From Maritimibacter sp. (GTDB lineage: Bacteria; Pseudomonadota; Alphaproteobacteria; Rhodobacterales; Rhodobacteraceae), in the NCBI GenBank assembly GCA_002695005.1, contig NZNT01000029.1, forward strand, positions 310,001 through 374,000: a stretch of 64,000 nucleotides of DNA. Direction: 5' to 3'. How positions within the stretch are numbered: the first letter of the stretch is position 1; each line of letters starts with the position of its first letter. Shown in pieces: positions 54,667 to 62,430 of this stretch. A model generated the notes under the pieces. The model was not told the origin of the DNA and did not search any database. It was given only the letters and a program-made list of their open reading frames with translations. The position numbers and the translations under genes were made by a program.

Positions 54667-55386
54667 ATGAAAGTCTTCAACGATCCCACTTCCCGCGGCT
54701 ATGGCCGCCTCGCCGGCACCCTTTACGCCTCCATCGCCGTCTTCGGTGCCTTCGCCATCGGTTACGTGCCGAGCCAGATCGTCACCGGCGATCCGGCGGG
54801 CACGATGGCGAACCTTGTCGCCAAGCGCGGCCTCTACAACGCAGGTATCGGCGCCGACACTCTGGTCATGCTGATCGAGGTCATGACGATGACCATGCTG
54901 TTCCAGATCTTTCGCCGCACGAACGAGACGCTGGCCTTTGCCGCCATGCTTGCCCGGTTCGCGATGGTGGCCGTGATGGGCGCGATGCTTCTGTTTCAGG
55001 CCGGGTTGACCAGCCTAGCGACCGGCGAGATCGCGGCCAGTGACGAGATCAGGAACGCGCTCGCCGCGCTGATGATCGACACACACCATGCCGGGATCTG
55101 GGTCTGGCAGGCGTTCTTCTGGATGCACCTGTTGTTGCTCGGTGCGCTCGTGCTGAAATCCGGTCTGGTCCCGCGTCTGTTCGGCTATGGCCTGATCGTC
55201 GGCAGCTTCGGCTACATCCTCGACAGCCTCTATGCCTTTGCCTTCCCGGATGTCGACTGGCTCGGAACCCTGCGCATCGGCTTCCTCGTTATCGTCACCC
55301 TGTCCGAAGTCGGCTTTGCCCTTTGGCTCGCAATTCGCGGGCCGAAGGAGGCCGCCCGGCTGAACCCGGCGCTGGCCGCAGCCTGA
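54667..55386 (+). CDS. DUF4386-family membrane protein
   Basis: 239 residues with about six helices. The opening YGRLAGTLYASIAVFGAFAIGYVPSQIV and the central LIEVMTMTMLFQIFRRTNETLAF are typical of DUF4386, as is IWVWQAFFWMHLLLLGALVLKSGLVPRLFGY. The function is unknown. ATG at 54667 has an AAGG-type site just upstream; the frame is open far to the left through the LysR promoter, which is not coding. It forms a pair with the NAD(P)-binding gene 26 bases downstream. Confidence 0.85.
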   Translation: MKVFNDPTSRGYGRLAGTLYASIAVFGAFAIGYVPSQIVTGDPAGTMANLVAKRGLYNAGIGADTLVMLIEVMTMTMLFQIFRRTNETLAFAAMLARFAMVAVMGAMLLFQAGLTSLATGEIAASDEIRNALAALMIDTHHAGIWVWQAFFWMHLLLLGALVLKSGLVPRLFGYGLIVGSFGYILDSLYAFAFPDVDWLGTLRIGFLVIVTLSEVGFALWLAIRGPKEAARLNPALAAA

Positions 55387-55412
55387 CCCACACCTCGAAA
55401 GGAACCAGAACC

Positions 55413-56105
55413 ATGAAACGCATCTGCATCATCGGCATCTCCGGCAAACTGGGTCAGTACATGACCGAACACGCGCTCAAGCTCGGCTACGACGTCCAAG
55501 GAGTCTGCCGCCCCGAGAGCGTCGGGAAACTCGACCGCTTCGGCGACAAGATCAAAGTCTTTCCCGGTCGGACCAACGACCGGGAGGTGATCCGGGAGGC
55601 GGTCGCGGGCTGCGACGGGGTCCTCACCGTGCTTGCCCCCTGGGGGGTCGACGACTACGCCTCGGGCACCGCCAAGGCCGTGCTCGACCACGCCGAACCC
55701 GGTGCCCGGCTGGTGTTTTCCTGTGGCTGGCACATCTCGCTGGACGGTCAGGACCAGTACGGGTGGAAGATCAAGGCGGCGCTCGCGGTGGGCAAACTGG
55801 CCCGTCTGGCCCGGCTCGTCGACATCGACGATCAATACCGGGCGACCGATGCGATCTTTGCCTCGAACCGGCTCTGGACCGTGGTGCGCGGCTCGGACCT
55901 GGAAGAGGGCGAGAGCCAGGGACTTCCGGTCTGGTCCGAACATACGCAGGATCCCGTGCTCGCCTCGAACATCACGCGGCGCATCGACTTCGCCCTGTTC
56001 ATGGTCCACGCGCTGACGAACGACACGCTGATCCACAAGGCCCCGGCGATCGTCAGCCGCATGTCGCAATCGGCGGTTGCCGCATCACAAGCCCGCGCCG
56101 CCTGA
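55413..56105 (+). CDS. NAD(P)-binding (atypical SDR) protein
   Basis: 230-residue Rossmann-fold protein of the NAD(P)H-binding/NmrA-like atypical SDR type. The dinucleotide motif is ICIIGISGKLGQYMTEHAL (a variant of GxxGxxG). Later segments include CDGVLTVLAPWGVDDYA and LVFSCGWHISLDG; the classical YxxxK pair is not obvious. ATG at 55413 with AAAGGAA in front is used. It is followed by a strong terminator and is probably controlled with the DUF4386 gene by the divergent LysR regulator. Confidence 0.8.
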   Translation: MKRICIIGISGKLGQYMTEHALKLGYDVQGVCRPESVGKLDRFGDKIKVFPGRTNDREVIREAVAGCDGVLTVLAPWGVDDYASGTAKAVLDHAEPGARLVFSCGWHISLDGQDQYGWKIKAALAVGKLARLARLVDIDDQYRATDAIFASNRLWTVVRGSDLEEGESQGLPVWSEHTQDPVLASNITRRIDFALFMVHALTNDTLIHKAPAIVSRMSQSAVAASQARAA

Positions 56106-56127
56106 TTTGTGTCAGAGCCCGCGACAC

Positions 56128-56158
56128 AAGGCCCTCCGGCACGCCGGGGGGCCTTTTT
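56128..56158 (+). terminator. Intrinsic terminator after the NAD(P)-binding gene
   Basis: 12-bp stem AAGGCCCTCCGG (56128-56139) and CCGGGGGGCCTT (56144-56155) with one G-T pair, loop CACG and a T run, 22 bases after the stop. Confidence 0.92.
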
Positions 56159-56302
56159 CGTGACCGCTCGATACGGTTACCGTGGCGCGTCCGAAATCCC
56201 GGCATCGTGACTCTTATCCAGTCATCACAGACGAATTACCGCACAAGAATTGGGCAAATTCTGCACCGCAGCGAAAATGCCTTGGTCGCGGCCAAGGGTT
56301 TC

Positions 56303-56453
56303 TTGAGAGGTCGACAGCACCAGTTATGTTGAACTCAGGAGGACGGAAACGTCTTCCACGAAGTCTTCCCGATTTCGGGAAATAAACAACAGAGCCGCCC
56401 GATCCGTCCCGTGACCTCCTCCCCACGACGATGGATCGGGCGGTACTTTTTTT
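56303..56453 (+). ncRNA. Candidate small RNA with promoter, GNRA hairpin and CCTCCTCCC-loop terminator
   Basis: A promoter-like TTGAGA (56303-56308) with a 16-base spacer to TATGTT (56325-56330) predicts a start near 56337. From there a hairpin GGAGGACG-GAAA-CGTCTTCC (56338-56357, 8 bp with one wobble and a GNRA tetraloop) is followed by TTCCCG-ATTT-CGGGAA (56366-56381). Last comes a perfect 11-bp terminator CCGCCCGATCC/GGATCGGGCGG (56395-56405, 56433-56443) with seven T at 56447-56453. The terminator loop contains the anti-Shine-Dalgarno string CCTCCTCCC (56415-56423). The predicted length is about 117 nt. Confidence 0.6.
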
Positions 56454-56641
56454 GTTCGCCGGGCAACCGCAGCGTTGCCAAATTCTTCAGTACATTCCGG
56501 ATGCTTTCAGTGCAGGTTTTATCTGCGGCAATCCAAACCTCGTGGATAACCAGTGCAGGCACAGAAAAAGAGCTCATGCCGAGTCACCAGCGCCCGAAAT
56601 TTAAGCGGAAGTTCATCGCGCCGGGTCAATTCTGAGGCATA

Positions 56642-56715
56642 CTCTCCGGGAGAGAGATTCGGGACCGGTTCTACTGGACCGCCGATTACATTTGACCAAA
56701 AGCTTCCGAGGCTTT
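56642..56715 (+). promoter_or_regulatory. Folded 5' leader of the NMT1-type ABC operon, possible riboswitch
   Basis: Three short hairpins occur in tandem: CTCTC-CGG-GAGAG (56642-56654), CGGTTC-TACT-GGACCG (56666-56681) and AAAGC/GCTTT (56699-56715). They lie just before the AAAGGAG ribosome-binding site (56722-56728) and the GTG start. Leaders of NMT1-domain genes in Proteobacteria can carry the NMT1/xanthine riboswitch, but I cannot confirm a match by eye. Confidence 0.35.
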
Positions 56716-56736
56716 GAAAACAAAGGAGACTCAATC

Positions 56737-57741
56737 GTGTTTCATCGCGCTATTCTCGCCACCGCAGCCGTTACGCTGTTTGGTGGCGCGGCATCGGCCC
56801 AGACGGAAGTTCCTTTCGCACTCGACTGGAAATTCGAAGGCCCCGCCGCACCCTACTTCGTCGCCATCGACAAGGGCTACTTCGAAGACGCTGGACTTTC
56901 GGTCGAGATCGCGGCGGGCTCCGGTTCCCTCGACGCAATTCCGAAAGTCGCCACGGGTGCCTTTCCAGTCGGTTTCGCGGATATCAACTCACTCATCAAG
57001 TTTCTCGATCAGAACCCGGGCGCACCGGTGATCGGGGCCATGATGGTCTATGACAAGCCACCCTTCGCGGTCATCGGGCGCAAGTCGCAGGGGGTCTCGG
57101 AACCTGCCGACCTCATGGGCAAGATCCTTGGCGCCCCGCCGCCTGACGGAGCCTGGGCGCAGTTCCCGATCTTCGCTGCCGAGAACGACCTCGACATGGA
57201 TGCGATCACGGTGGAGCCGGTGGGCTTTCCGACCCGCGAACCCATGCTGGCCGAAGGTGCCGTGGATGCCATCACCGGCTTCTCGTTCTCGTCCTATCTG
57301 AATCTCGTGCGTCTCGACGTGCCGGAGGACGACATTTCGACCATTCTGATGGCTGACTACGGCGTCGATCTCTACGGTAACGCGGTTATCGTGAACACCG
57401 AGTTCGCGGCGGAAAACCCGGAGATCATCAAAGGCTTTCTCGAAGCCGTGGCGATGGGCTGGAAAGACGCGATCGCCGATCCTGCCGGCGCCATCGAGAG
57501 CCTCATCGAGCGCAACCCCGCGGCCGATGCGGAACTTGAACAGCGTCGTCTGCAGCTTTCCATCGATGCCAACGTGATGACCGACTATGTGGCCGAAAAC
57601 GGCTTTGGCGGTATCGACGAGGCGCGCATGGACAGCGCCATCGAACAGATCGGGACGACCTACGAGTATGCGACCGAACCGATGGCCTCGACCTACTTTA
57701 CCGAGGACTACCTGCCCGAAGGCGGCTTCTCGCTGAAGTAA
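56737..57741 (+). CDS. ABC transporter substrate-binding protein, NMT1/THI5 (SsuA/ThiY-like) type
   Basis: 334-residue periplasmic binding protein. Signal peptide MFHRAILATAAVTLFGGAASA (cleavage near residue 21) is followed by FALDWKFEGPAAPYFVAIDKGYF, which matches the NMT1/THI5-like opening D-x3-x-x-H/APY-VA---G-F. The fold is shared with pyrimidine-precursor (ThiY), taurine and sulphonate binders; the second half includes YGNAVIVNTEFAAENPEIIKGFLEAV. GTG at 56737 is selected because AAAGGAG lies 8 bases upstream and the signal peptide begins there. It is the first gene of a transporter operon with an SDR gene. Confidence 0.9.
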   Translation: MFHRAILATAAVTLFGGAASAQTEVPFALDWKFEGPAAPYFVAIDKGYFEDAGLSVEIAAGSGSLDAIPKVATGAFPVGFADINSLIKFLDQNPGAPVIGAMMVYDKPPFAVIGRKSQGVSEPADLMGKILGAPPPDGAWAQFPIFAAENDLDMDAITVEPVGFPTREPMLAEGAVDAITGFSFSSYLNLVRLDVPEDDISTILMADYGVDLYGNAVIVNTEFAAENPEIIKGFLEAVAMGWKDAIADPAGAIESLIERNPAADAELEQRRLQLSIDANVMTDYVAENGFGGIDEARMDSAIEQIGTTYEYATEPMASTYFTEDYLPEGGFSLK

Positions 57742-57748
57742 GACACAA

Positions 57749-57773
57749 GGGCGCGGGGGACTCTCCCGCGCCC
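57749..57773 (+). other. Intercistronic hairpin after the NMT1-type binding protein gene
   Basis: GGGCGCGGG (57749-57757) and CCCGCGCCC (57765-57773) form a perfect 9-bp stem with a 7-base loop, starting 8 bases after the stop and with no T tract. It probably stabilises the upstream mRNA so the binding protein exceeds the permease and ATPase. Confidence 0.65.
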
Positions 57774-57797
57774 CAACAAGACAAGGGGGCGGGGCAG

Positions 57798-58586
57798 ATG
57801 TATCCCATGATCAATATCGAGGGCGTGCGCCACGCCTACAAGACGCCGAGCGGCCCGCTGCCGGTTCTTGACGGCCTTGAACTGTCGGTCGAAGAGGGCG
57901 GCTTTGTCGCCGTCGTGGGTCCGTCGGGCTGCGGCAAGTCCACGCTCACGCGGCTCGTCGCGGGATTGATGAAGCCGGACCACGGCCGCGTCATGCTGCA
58001 CGGTGAGGTGGTTTCAGGCCCGCGCTCTACTGTGGGTATGGCGTTCCAGAACCCGGTCCTGCTCGAGTGGCGCACGATCCTCGAGAACATCATGCTGCCG
58101 CTCGAAATCGTTCCGACCAAAATGTCGAAGTCCGAGCAGAAGGACCGCGCGAATTACCTGCTCGACCTCGTCGGCCTCACTGGCTTCGGCGACAAGCGAC
58201 CGTCCGAGCTTTCCGGCGGGATGCGTCAACGGGCGAGCCTGTGTCGTTCGCTCGTCCACAAGCCGGAGGTGCTGATCCTGGACGAACCCTTCGGCGCGCT
58301 CGACGCCTTCACGCGCGAGGATCTTTGGCAGACCATGCACAAGGTCAAGGCCGAGGAACCGTTCACCGGCGTGCTCATCACCCATGACCTGCGCGAGTCG
58401 ATCTTCTTGGCCGATCAGGTGGTGGTTCTGAGCCAGCGCCCGGCCATGACCCAGTATGTCCTCGACGTGCCGAGCGACGGGCCGCGCACGCTTGACGATC
58501 TCTACACGGCGGAGGCCTCAGACCGGCTCAACATTCTGCGCCATCAGATCGAAGTCGCGCAGGGCCGCGCCCCGGCGGACGCGTAA
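57798..58586 (+). CDS. ABC transporter ATP-binding protein (nitrate/sulphonate/taurine type)
   Basis: 262-residue ATPase subunit. Walker A is VGPSGCGKSTLTRLVAG near residue 38, the Q-loop is FQNPVLLEWRTI, the ABC signature is LSGGMRQRASLCRSL, Walker B is LILDEPFGALDAFTRE and the H-loop is ITHDLRESIFLAD. These features place it in the SsuB/TauB/NrtD group matching the NMT1-type binding protein. It starts at ATG 57798 and is followed by the permease gene 10 bases later. Confidence 0.95.
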   Translation: MYPMINIEGVRHAYKTPSGPLPVLDGLELSVEEGGFVAVVGPSGCGKSTLTRLVAGLMKPDHGRVMLHGEVVSGPRSTVGMAFQNPVLLEWRTILENIMLPLEIVPTKMSKSEQKDRANYLLDLVGLTGFGDKRPSELSGGMRQRASLCRSLVHKPEVLILDEPFGALDAFTREDLWQTMHKVKAEEPFTGVLITHDLRESIFLADQVVVLSQRPAMTQYVLDVPSDGPRTLDDLYTAEASDRLNILRHQIEVAQGRAPADA

Positions 58587-58596
58587 GGAGGCCCCC

Positions 58597-59424
58597 ATGG
58601 CTTATGTTCCCGATCCCGTCGCCAAGCGCGAGACTCCGACCGGCGGCGGCATGGGCCGCGTCCTGACGTCCCGCGCCGTCCTTGCCCCGCTGATCGCCAT
58701 GGTCCTTTTCGTCGCGTTCTGGGAGTTCCTCGTCTGGGCGAACGGCTGGCCCGACTACGTCATGGCCTCCCCGTCGGACCTGCCTCCGGCCTACGCCGAA
58801 TACTGGGGCCTGTTCATCAAGATGGGGTGGCAGACCCTGTGGCGGACCGTCGTCGGGCTCGTACTTGCCGTGATCGTTGGCTTGCTCCTTGGTATGGTCA
58901 TGGGCTTTTCGCGCCTGATGCGCGACGCGCTTTACCCGTTGCTGGTCGGCTTCAACGCGATCCCGAAGGCGACGGTGGTGCCGATCGTCGCGCTGATGTT
59001 CGTCGGCGCGCATGATTTCAACACCATCCTGATCGCCTTCATGATCTCATTCTTTCCCATCGCGGTCTCGGTCTCGATCGGATTGTCGACGCTGGAGCCG
59101 GAATACCGCGACATCCTGCGCGCCCTTGGTGCGAGCCAGGCCACGATTTTCTGGAAGATCGCCCTGCCCAAGACCCTGCCCGAATTCTTCGGTGCCATGA
59201 AAGTGGCCGTGACGCTCGCCTTCATCGGGACCAACTTGATGGAGATCGTCTCTCCCCACGGTCGCGGGCTTGGTGCGCTGTTCGACAGCGGCAAGACCAA
59301 CTCGGACTACCCCCTCATGTTCGCGGTTCTCATTGCTCTCGCGATACTGGGGATCGTCCTGTATTATGTGGTGGTCGCGCTCGAGAAGATTTTTGCGGGT
59401 TGGGCCGACCGGCAGGGCGGATGA
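58597..59424 (+). CDS. ABC transporter permease (SsuC/TauC-like)
   Basis: 275-residue inner-membrane subunit with six helices. The EAA-type loop is LEPEYRDILRALGASQATIFWKIALPKTLPEFFGAMKVAV, contacting the ATPase. The N-terminus is hydrophilic and ATG at 58597 (MAYVPDPVAK) follows AAGGAGG at 58585-58591; the upstream open frame inside the ATPase gene is not used. It completes the transporter encoded from 56737. The substrate may be a pyrimidine/purine precursor, sulphonate or similar. Confidence 0.93.
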   Translation: MAYVPDPVAKRETPTGGGMGRVLTSRAVLAPLIAMVLFVAFWEFLVWANGWPDYVMASPSDLPPAYAEYWGLFIKMGWQTLWRTVVGLVLAVIVGLLLGMVMGFSRLMRDALYPLLVGFNAIPKATVVPIVALMFVGAHDFNTILIAFMISFFPIAVSVSIGLSTLEPEYRDILRALGASQATIFWKIALPKTLPEFFGAMKVAVTLAFIGTNLMEIVSPHGRGLGALFDSGKTNSDYPLMFAVLIALAILGIVLYYVVVALEKIFAGWADRQGG

Positions 59425-59466
59425 TTCACGAAGAACGTCTTTCAGCGCGAGCAGAAGGATGACGGC

Positions 59467-60225
59467 ATGGAGTTGACCGGGAGTGTTGCTTTCGTGACCG
59501 GCGCAAGCGGTGGTCTCGGCGCGCATGTGTGCCGCCGATTGGTCGACGAGCAGGTTCGGGTCGCCGTCGGGTATCGCGATGGGCGCGACCGGGCCGACGC
59601 GCTCTGCGCCGCCCTGCGCGACATCGGCGGCGAAGCCGAGCCGGTGCAGGTTGACCACACCGATCCGGCCTCGGTGGCGGCCAGCGTCTCGGCCGTCGAG
59701 CAGCACTTCGGTGCGCTCGACATTCTCGTGAACAGTGCGGGGATGGCGTCGGGCAGCCATTCCATCGCGCCCGGAGATCTTGAGGCGTTCACCCCTGAAA
59801 TCTGGGATGAAATGGTCCGTGTGAACCTGAACGGCCCCTACTACCTGACGCGGGCCGCCACGCCGTTGCTGCGGGCCTCGCGTTGGGGCCGGGTCGTGAA
59901 CGTGGGCTCGACGATAGGCCATGGCACTTGGGGCGGAGCGGCGGCTTATGCGCCCAGCAAGGGCGCGGTGGTGTCGCTCACTCGCTTTCTCGCCGCCGCA
60001 TTGGCCCCTGACATCACCGTCAATTGCGTTTCGCCGGGGTTGATGGAAGGCACCCGGATGTCCGGTGGCGCACCAGAGGATTTCGTGGCGTCTTGGAAAG
60101 ATCGCGCTGCCCTGCGAGCGACGACCGGGCTCGACGACGTGGCGCAGCAGATCGTTTCTTTCTGCAAGAGTGCGACCATGACCGGGCAGGAAGTGATCGT
60201 GGACGGCGGCATTCACTTTCACTGA
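59467..60225 (+). CDS. Short-chain dehydrogenase/reductase
   Basis: 252-residue classical SDR. The cofactor motif is VTGASGGLGAHVCRRL near residues 10-25, the NAG motif is LVNSAGMASG near 93, catalytic Ser is in VNVGSTIGHG and the catalytic Tyr-Lys pair is in AAYAPSKGAVVSL near 160. Arg/basic residues after the second strand (GYRDGRDRADAL) suggest NADP preference. It lies 42 bases after the permease on the same strand and ends before a bidirectional terminator, so it probably processes the compound imported by the transporter. Confidence 0.92.
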   Translation: MELTGSVAFVTGASGGLGAHVCRRLVDEQVRVAVGYRDGRDRADALCAALRDIGGEAEPVQVDHTDPASVAASVSAVEQHFGALDILVNSAGMASGSHSIAPGDLEAFTPEIWDEMVRVNLNGPYYLTRAATPLLRASRWGRVVNVGSTIGHGTWGGAAAYAPSKGAVVSLTRFLAAALAPDITVNCVSPGLMEGTRMSGGAPEDFVASWKDRAALRATTGLDDVAQQIVSFCKSATMTGQEVIVDGGIHFH

Positions 60226-60246
60226 AACTCGCCCATCCGGAAACGA

Positions 60247-60280
60247 AAAAGGCCGGGATGTACCCGGCCTTTTCTTTTTC
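60247..60280. terminator. Bidirectional terminator between the SDR and dctM genes
   Basis: AAAAGGCCGGG (60247-60257) and CCCGGCCTTTT (60263-60273) with a 5-base loop. T runs on both sides (TTTTCTTTTT on plus, five A before the stem) let it end both the SDR operon and the convergent dctM transcript. Confidence 0.92.
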
Positions 60281-60294
60281 ACCTGCAAGGCTGG

Positions 60295-61692
60295 TTAGTT
60301 CGTTATGATCTCCGGCCCCATCAGCGTTGTAGGCAGCCATGTGGAGATGATCGGGATATAGGTCACCAAGATCAGGAAGACGAAGAGGATGGCGAGGAAC
60401 GGCAGGGCCGCTCTGACCACTTTCATCATCGGCATCCCGGCTACGCCCGAGGTCACGAAGAGGTTCAGGCCCACGGGTGGCGTGATCATCCCGATTTCCA
60501 TGTTCACCACCATGATGATCCCAAGGTGGATCGGGTCGACGCCGAGTTCGATCGCGATAGGGAACACTAGCGGCGCGACGATCACGATGAGGCCCGACGG
60601 CTCCATGAACTGCCCGCCGATGAGCAGGATCACGTTTACGACGATCAGGAACATGATCTTGCCGAAGCCTGCCGAGAGCATGGCGTTGGCGATCTGTTGC
60701 GGGATCTGTTCGTCGGTCAGGACGTGCTTCAGGATCAGCGCGTTGGCGATGATGAACATCAGCGTGATCGTCAGTTTCCCCGCCTCGAACAGCGTGTCCC
60801 GCGTGTCCTTGTGCCAAAGTGATGTGACAAGGGCCTGCGGCTTGGACAGGAGCGACTTCTTCACCCCGTCGTTATTCGCCTCGGCCAGCGGCCCCATGTC
60901 GCGGTAGATGAATGTCGCCACGATGAAGGCATAGACGGAGGCGACCGCAGCGGCCTCGGTCGGCGTGAAGATCGCGCCGGTGACGCCCGGAATGCCGTAG
61001 ATGCCAACCATGATGATGACGATCAGGAGCAGGCCCCAAAGCGCGTCGCGGAAGGACAGGTAGATTTCCCGCCAGCCTGCAAAACTGCCCGCCGGCATGT
61101 TGCGGATGCGCGCGATGACGTAGATCGCGATCATCAGCATGAGGCCCGCCATGATGCCGGGGATCACGCCGGCGAGGAACATGCGGCCCACCGACACCTC
61201 GACCGACGAGGCGTAGACGACCATCACGATGGACGGCGGGATCAGGATACCGAGGGTGCCCGCGTTGGCGATGACGCCTGCCGCGAAGTCCTTCGTATAG
61301 CCCTGCTGGCGCATCGCTGCGATGACGATGGAGCCGATGGCGACCACGGTGGCGGGCGACGAGCCTGAGAGCGCGGCGAAGAGCATGCAGGCAAAGACGC
61401 CCGCGATGGCCAGACCGCCGCGGAAGTGGCCCACGACCGCGATGGCGAAGCGGATGATCCGTTGTGCCACGCCGCCTGTCGACATGAAGGACGACGCGAG
61501 GATGAAGAACGGGATCGCGAGCAGCGTGTAGTGGCCCGCCATCGCCTGATAGAAGCTCTGCGCGACCGAAGCGAGCGAGGTGTCCGAGAACACCAGCAGG
61601 AACAGCACCGACGAAAAGCCGAGCGCGACCGCGATAGGCACCCCGATCAGCAGAAGCCCGATGATCAGGACAAAAAGAATTGCGACGTCCAT
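60295..61692 (-). CDS. dctM: C4-dicarboxylate TRAP transporter large permease
   Basis: 465-residue, about 12-helix TRAP permease. Motifs include LFAALSGSSPATVVAIGSIVI, AGTLGILIPPSIVMVVY and MITPPVGLNLFVTSGVAGM, with a longer central hydrophilic insert (EANNDGVKKSLLSKPQAL) typical of the dicarboxylate DctM of Rhodobacter. It follows dctQ by 3 bases and ends at the bidirectional terminator at 60247. Together with dctP and dctQ it forms a high-affinity Na+-driven uptake system for malate, succinate and fumarate. Confidence 0.93.
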   Translation of the reverse strand: MDVAILFVLIIGLLLIGVPIAVALGFSSVLFLLVFSDTSLASVAQSFYQAMAGHYTLLAIPFFILASSFMSTGGVAQRIIRFAIAVVGHFRGGLAIAGVFACMLFAALSGSSPATVVAIGSIVIAAMRQQGYTKDFAAGVIANAGTLGILIPPSIVMVVYASSVEVSVGRMFLAGVIPGIMAGLMLMIAIYVIARIRNMPAGSFAGWREIYLSFRDALWGLLLIVIIMVGIYGIPGVTGAIFTPTEAAAVASVYAFIVATFIYRDMGPLAEANNDGVKKSLLSKPQALVTSLWHKDTRDTLFEAGKLTITLMFIIANALILKHVLTDEQIPQQIANAMLSAGFGKIMFLIVVNVILLIGGQFMEPSGLIVIVAPLVFPIAIELGVDPIHLGIIMVVNMEIGMITPPVGLNLFVTSGVAGMPMMKVVRAALPFLAILFVFLILVTYIPIISTWLPTTLMGPEIITN

Positions 61693-61695
61693 GGA

Positions 61696-62346
61696 TCAGT
61701 CCTCTACACGGGCGGCTGCGACATCGTCTTCCATCTCGTGGGAAACGATGAGGCTTTCGGATTTGCCACGGACGATACGCACCGTGGCCTGAATGAAGCG
61801 GAACAGGAGCAGGCCGGTGCCGATCGGCAGCATGGCGTAGGGAATGACGCGCGGCAGCTTGTCGTATTCTTCGCCGAAGTTGATCCAGTCCTCGAGAAAC
61901 TTGAGGAAACCGGGCATCGGCACCTGATCGGTGACGAAGAAGGCGCGGTCGCGCGTGCCGGTATCGAAGCCCACCGGGAACCAGCGGCCCTCGGTCTGCC
62001 AAAGGCCTGCATAGGGGGCCCAGTAGTCCCAAGCGCCCTTGAAGAGCAGGAAGGCATAGGCGAGGCAGATCGCGGCGGAGATCAGGGCAAGCACCCTGCG
62101 CGGGCGAGTTGAGAGCAGGCCCGTGATGGCATCGACGCCCAGATGCATCGTCACGCGCACCCCGTAACTCACGCCGAGAAGCACGAGCCAGGCAAAAAGG
62201 ATCAGGGTGACTTCGAGCCCCCAGATCAGCGATTCATTGAAACCGTAGCGAAGGACCACGTTGACGAAGGTCACGATGGTCATGAGGCCCAGGATGACGG
62301 CAATCGCCGTTTCCTCGAAGCCCCGGCGGTGTCCCGGCGCGCTCAT
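61696..62346 (-). CDS. dctQ: C4-dicarboxylate TRAP transporter small permease
   Basis: 216-residue small TRAP permease with four helices and the long insert between helices 3 and 4 (FKGAWDYWAPYAGLWQTEGR and following residues to about 180) that marks the C4-dicarboxylate DctQ rather than generic ones. Conserved FVNVVLRYGFNESLIWGLEV is in the first half. ATG at 62346 (MSAPGHRRG) is preferred over the longer open frame to 62427, which runs into the intercistronic hairpin. It is 3 bases from dctM. Confidence 0.9.
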   Translation of the reverse strand: MSAPGHRRGFEETAIAVILGLMTIVTFVNVVLRYGFNESLIWGLEVTLILFAWLVLLGVSYGVRVTMHLGVDAITGLLSTRPRRVLALISAAICLAYAFLLFKGAWDYWAPYAGLWQTEGRWFPVGFDTGTRDRAFFVTDQVPMPGFLKFLEDWINFGEEYDKLPRVIPYAMLPIGTGLLLFRFIQATVRIVRGKSESLIVSHEMEDDVAAARVED

Positions 62347-62382
62347 GGCGGACGTCCCCCGAACCTGTGTTGAAATGGATGG

Positions 62383-62419
62383 AAAAAGGGCGGCCCGGAC
62401 GCATGGCCCGCGCCGCCCT
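62383..62419 (-). terminator. Intercistronic terminator-like hairpin between dctP and dctQ
   Basis: On the minus strand AGGGCGGC (62419-62412) pairs with GCCGCCCT (62394-62387), followed by TTTTT. It lies 12 bases after the dctP stop. Partial termination here would keep the binding protein in excess of the permeases. Confidence 0.7.
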
Positions 62420-62430
62420 GCGCGCATGTA

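Noticed and set aside
56411-56635. 74-codon frame overlapping and following the candidate sRNA
   Set aside because: It starts inside the terminator stem-loop, has no ribosome-binding site and shows no protein-like pattern.
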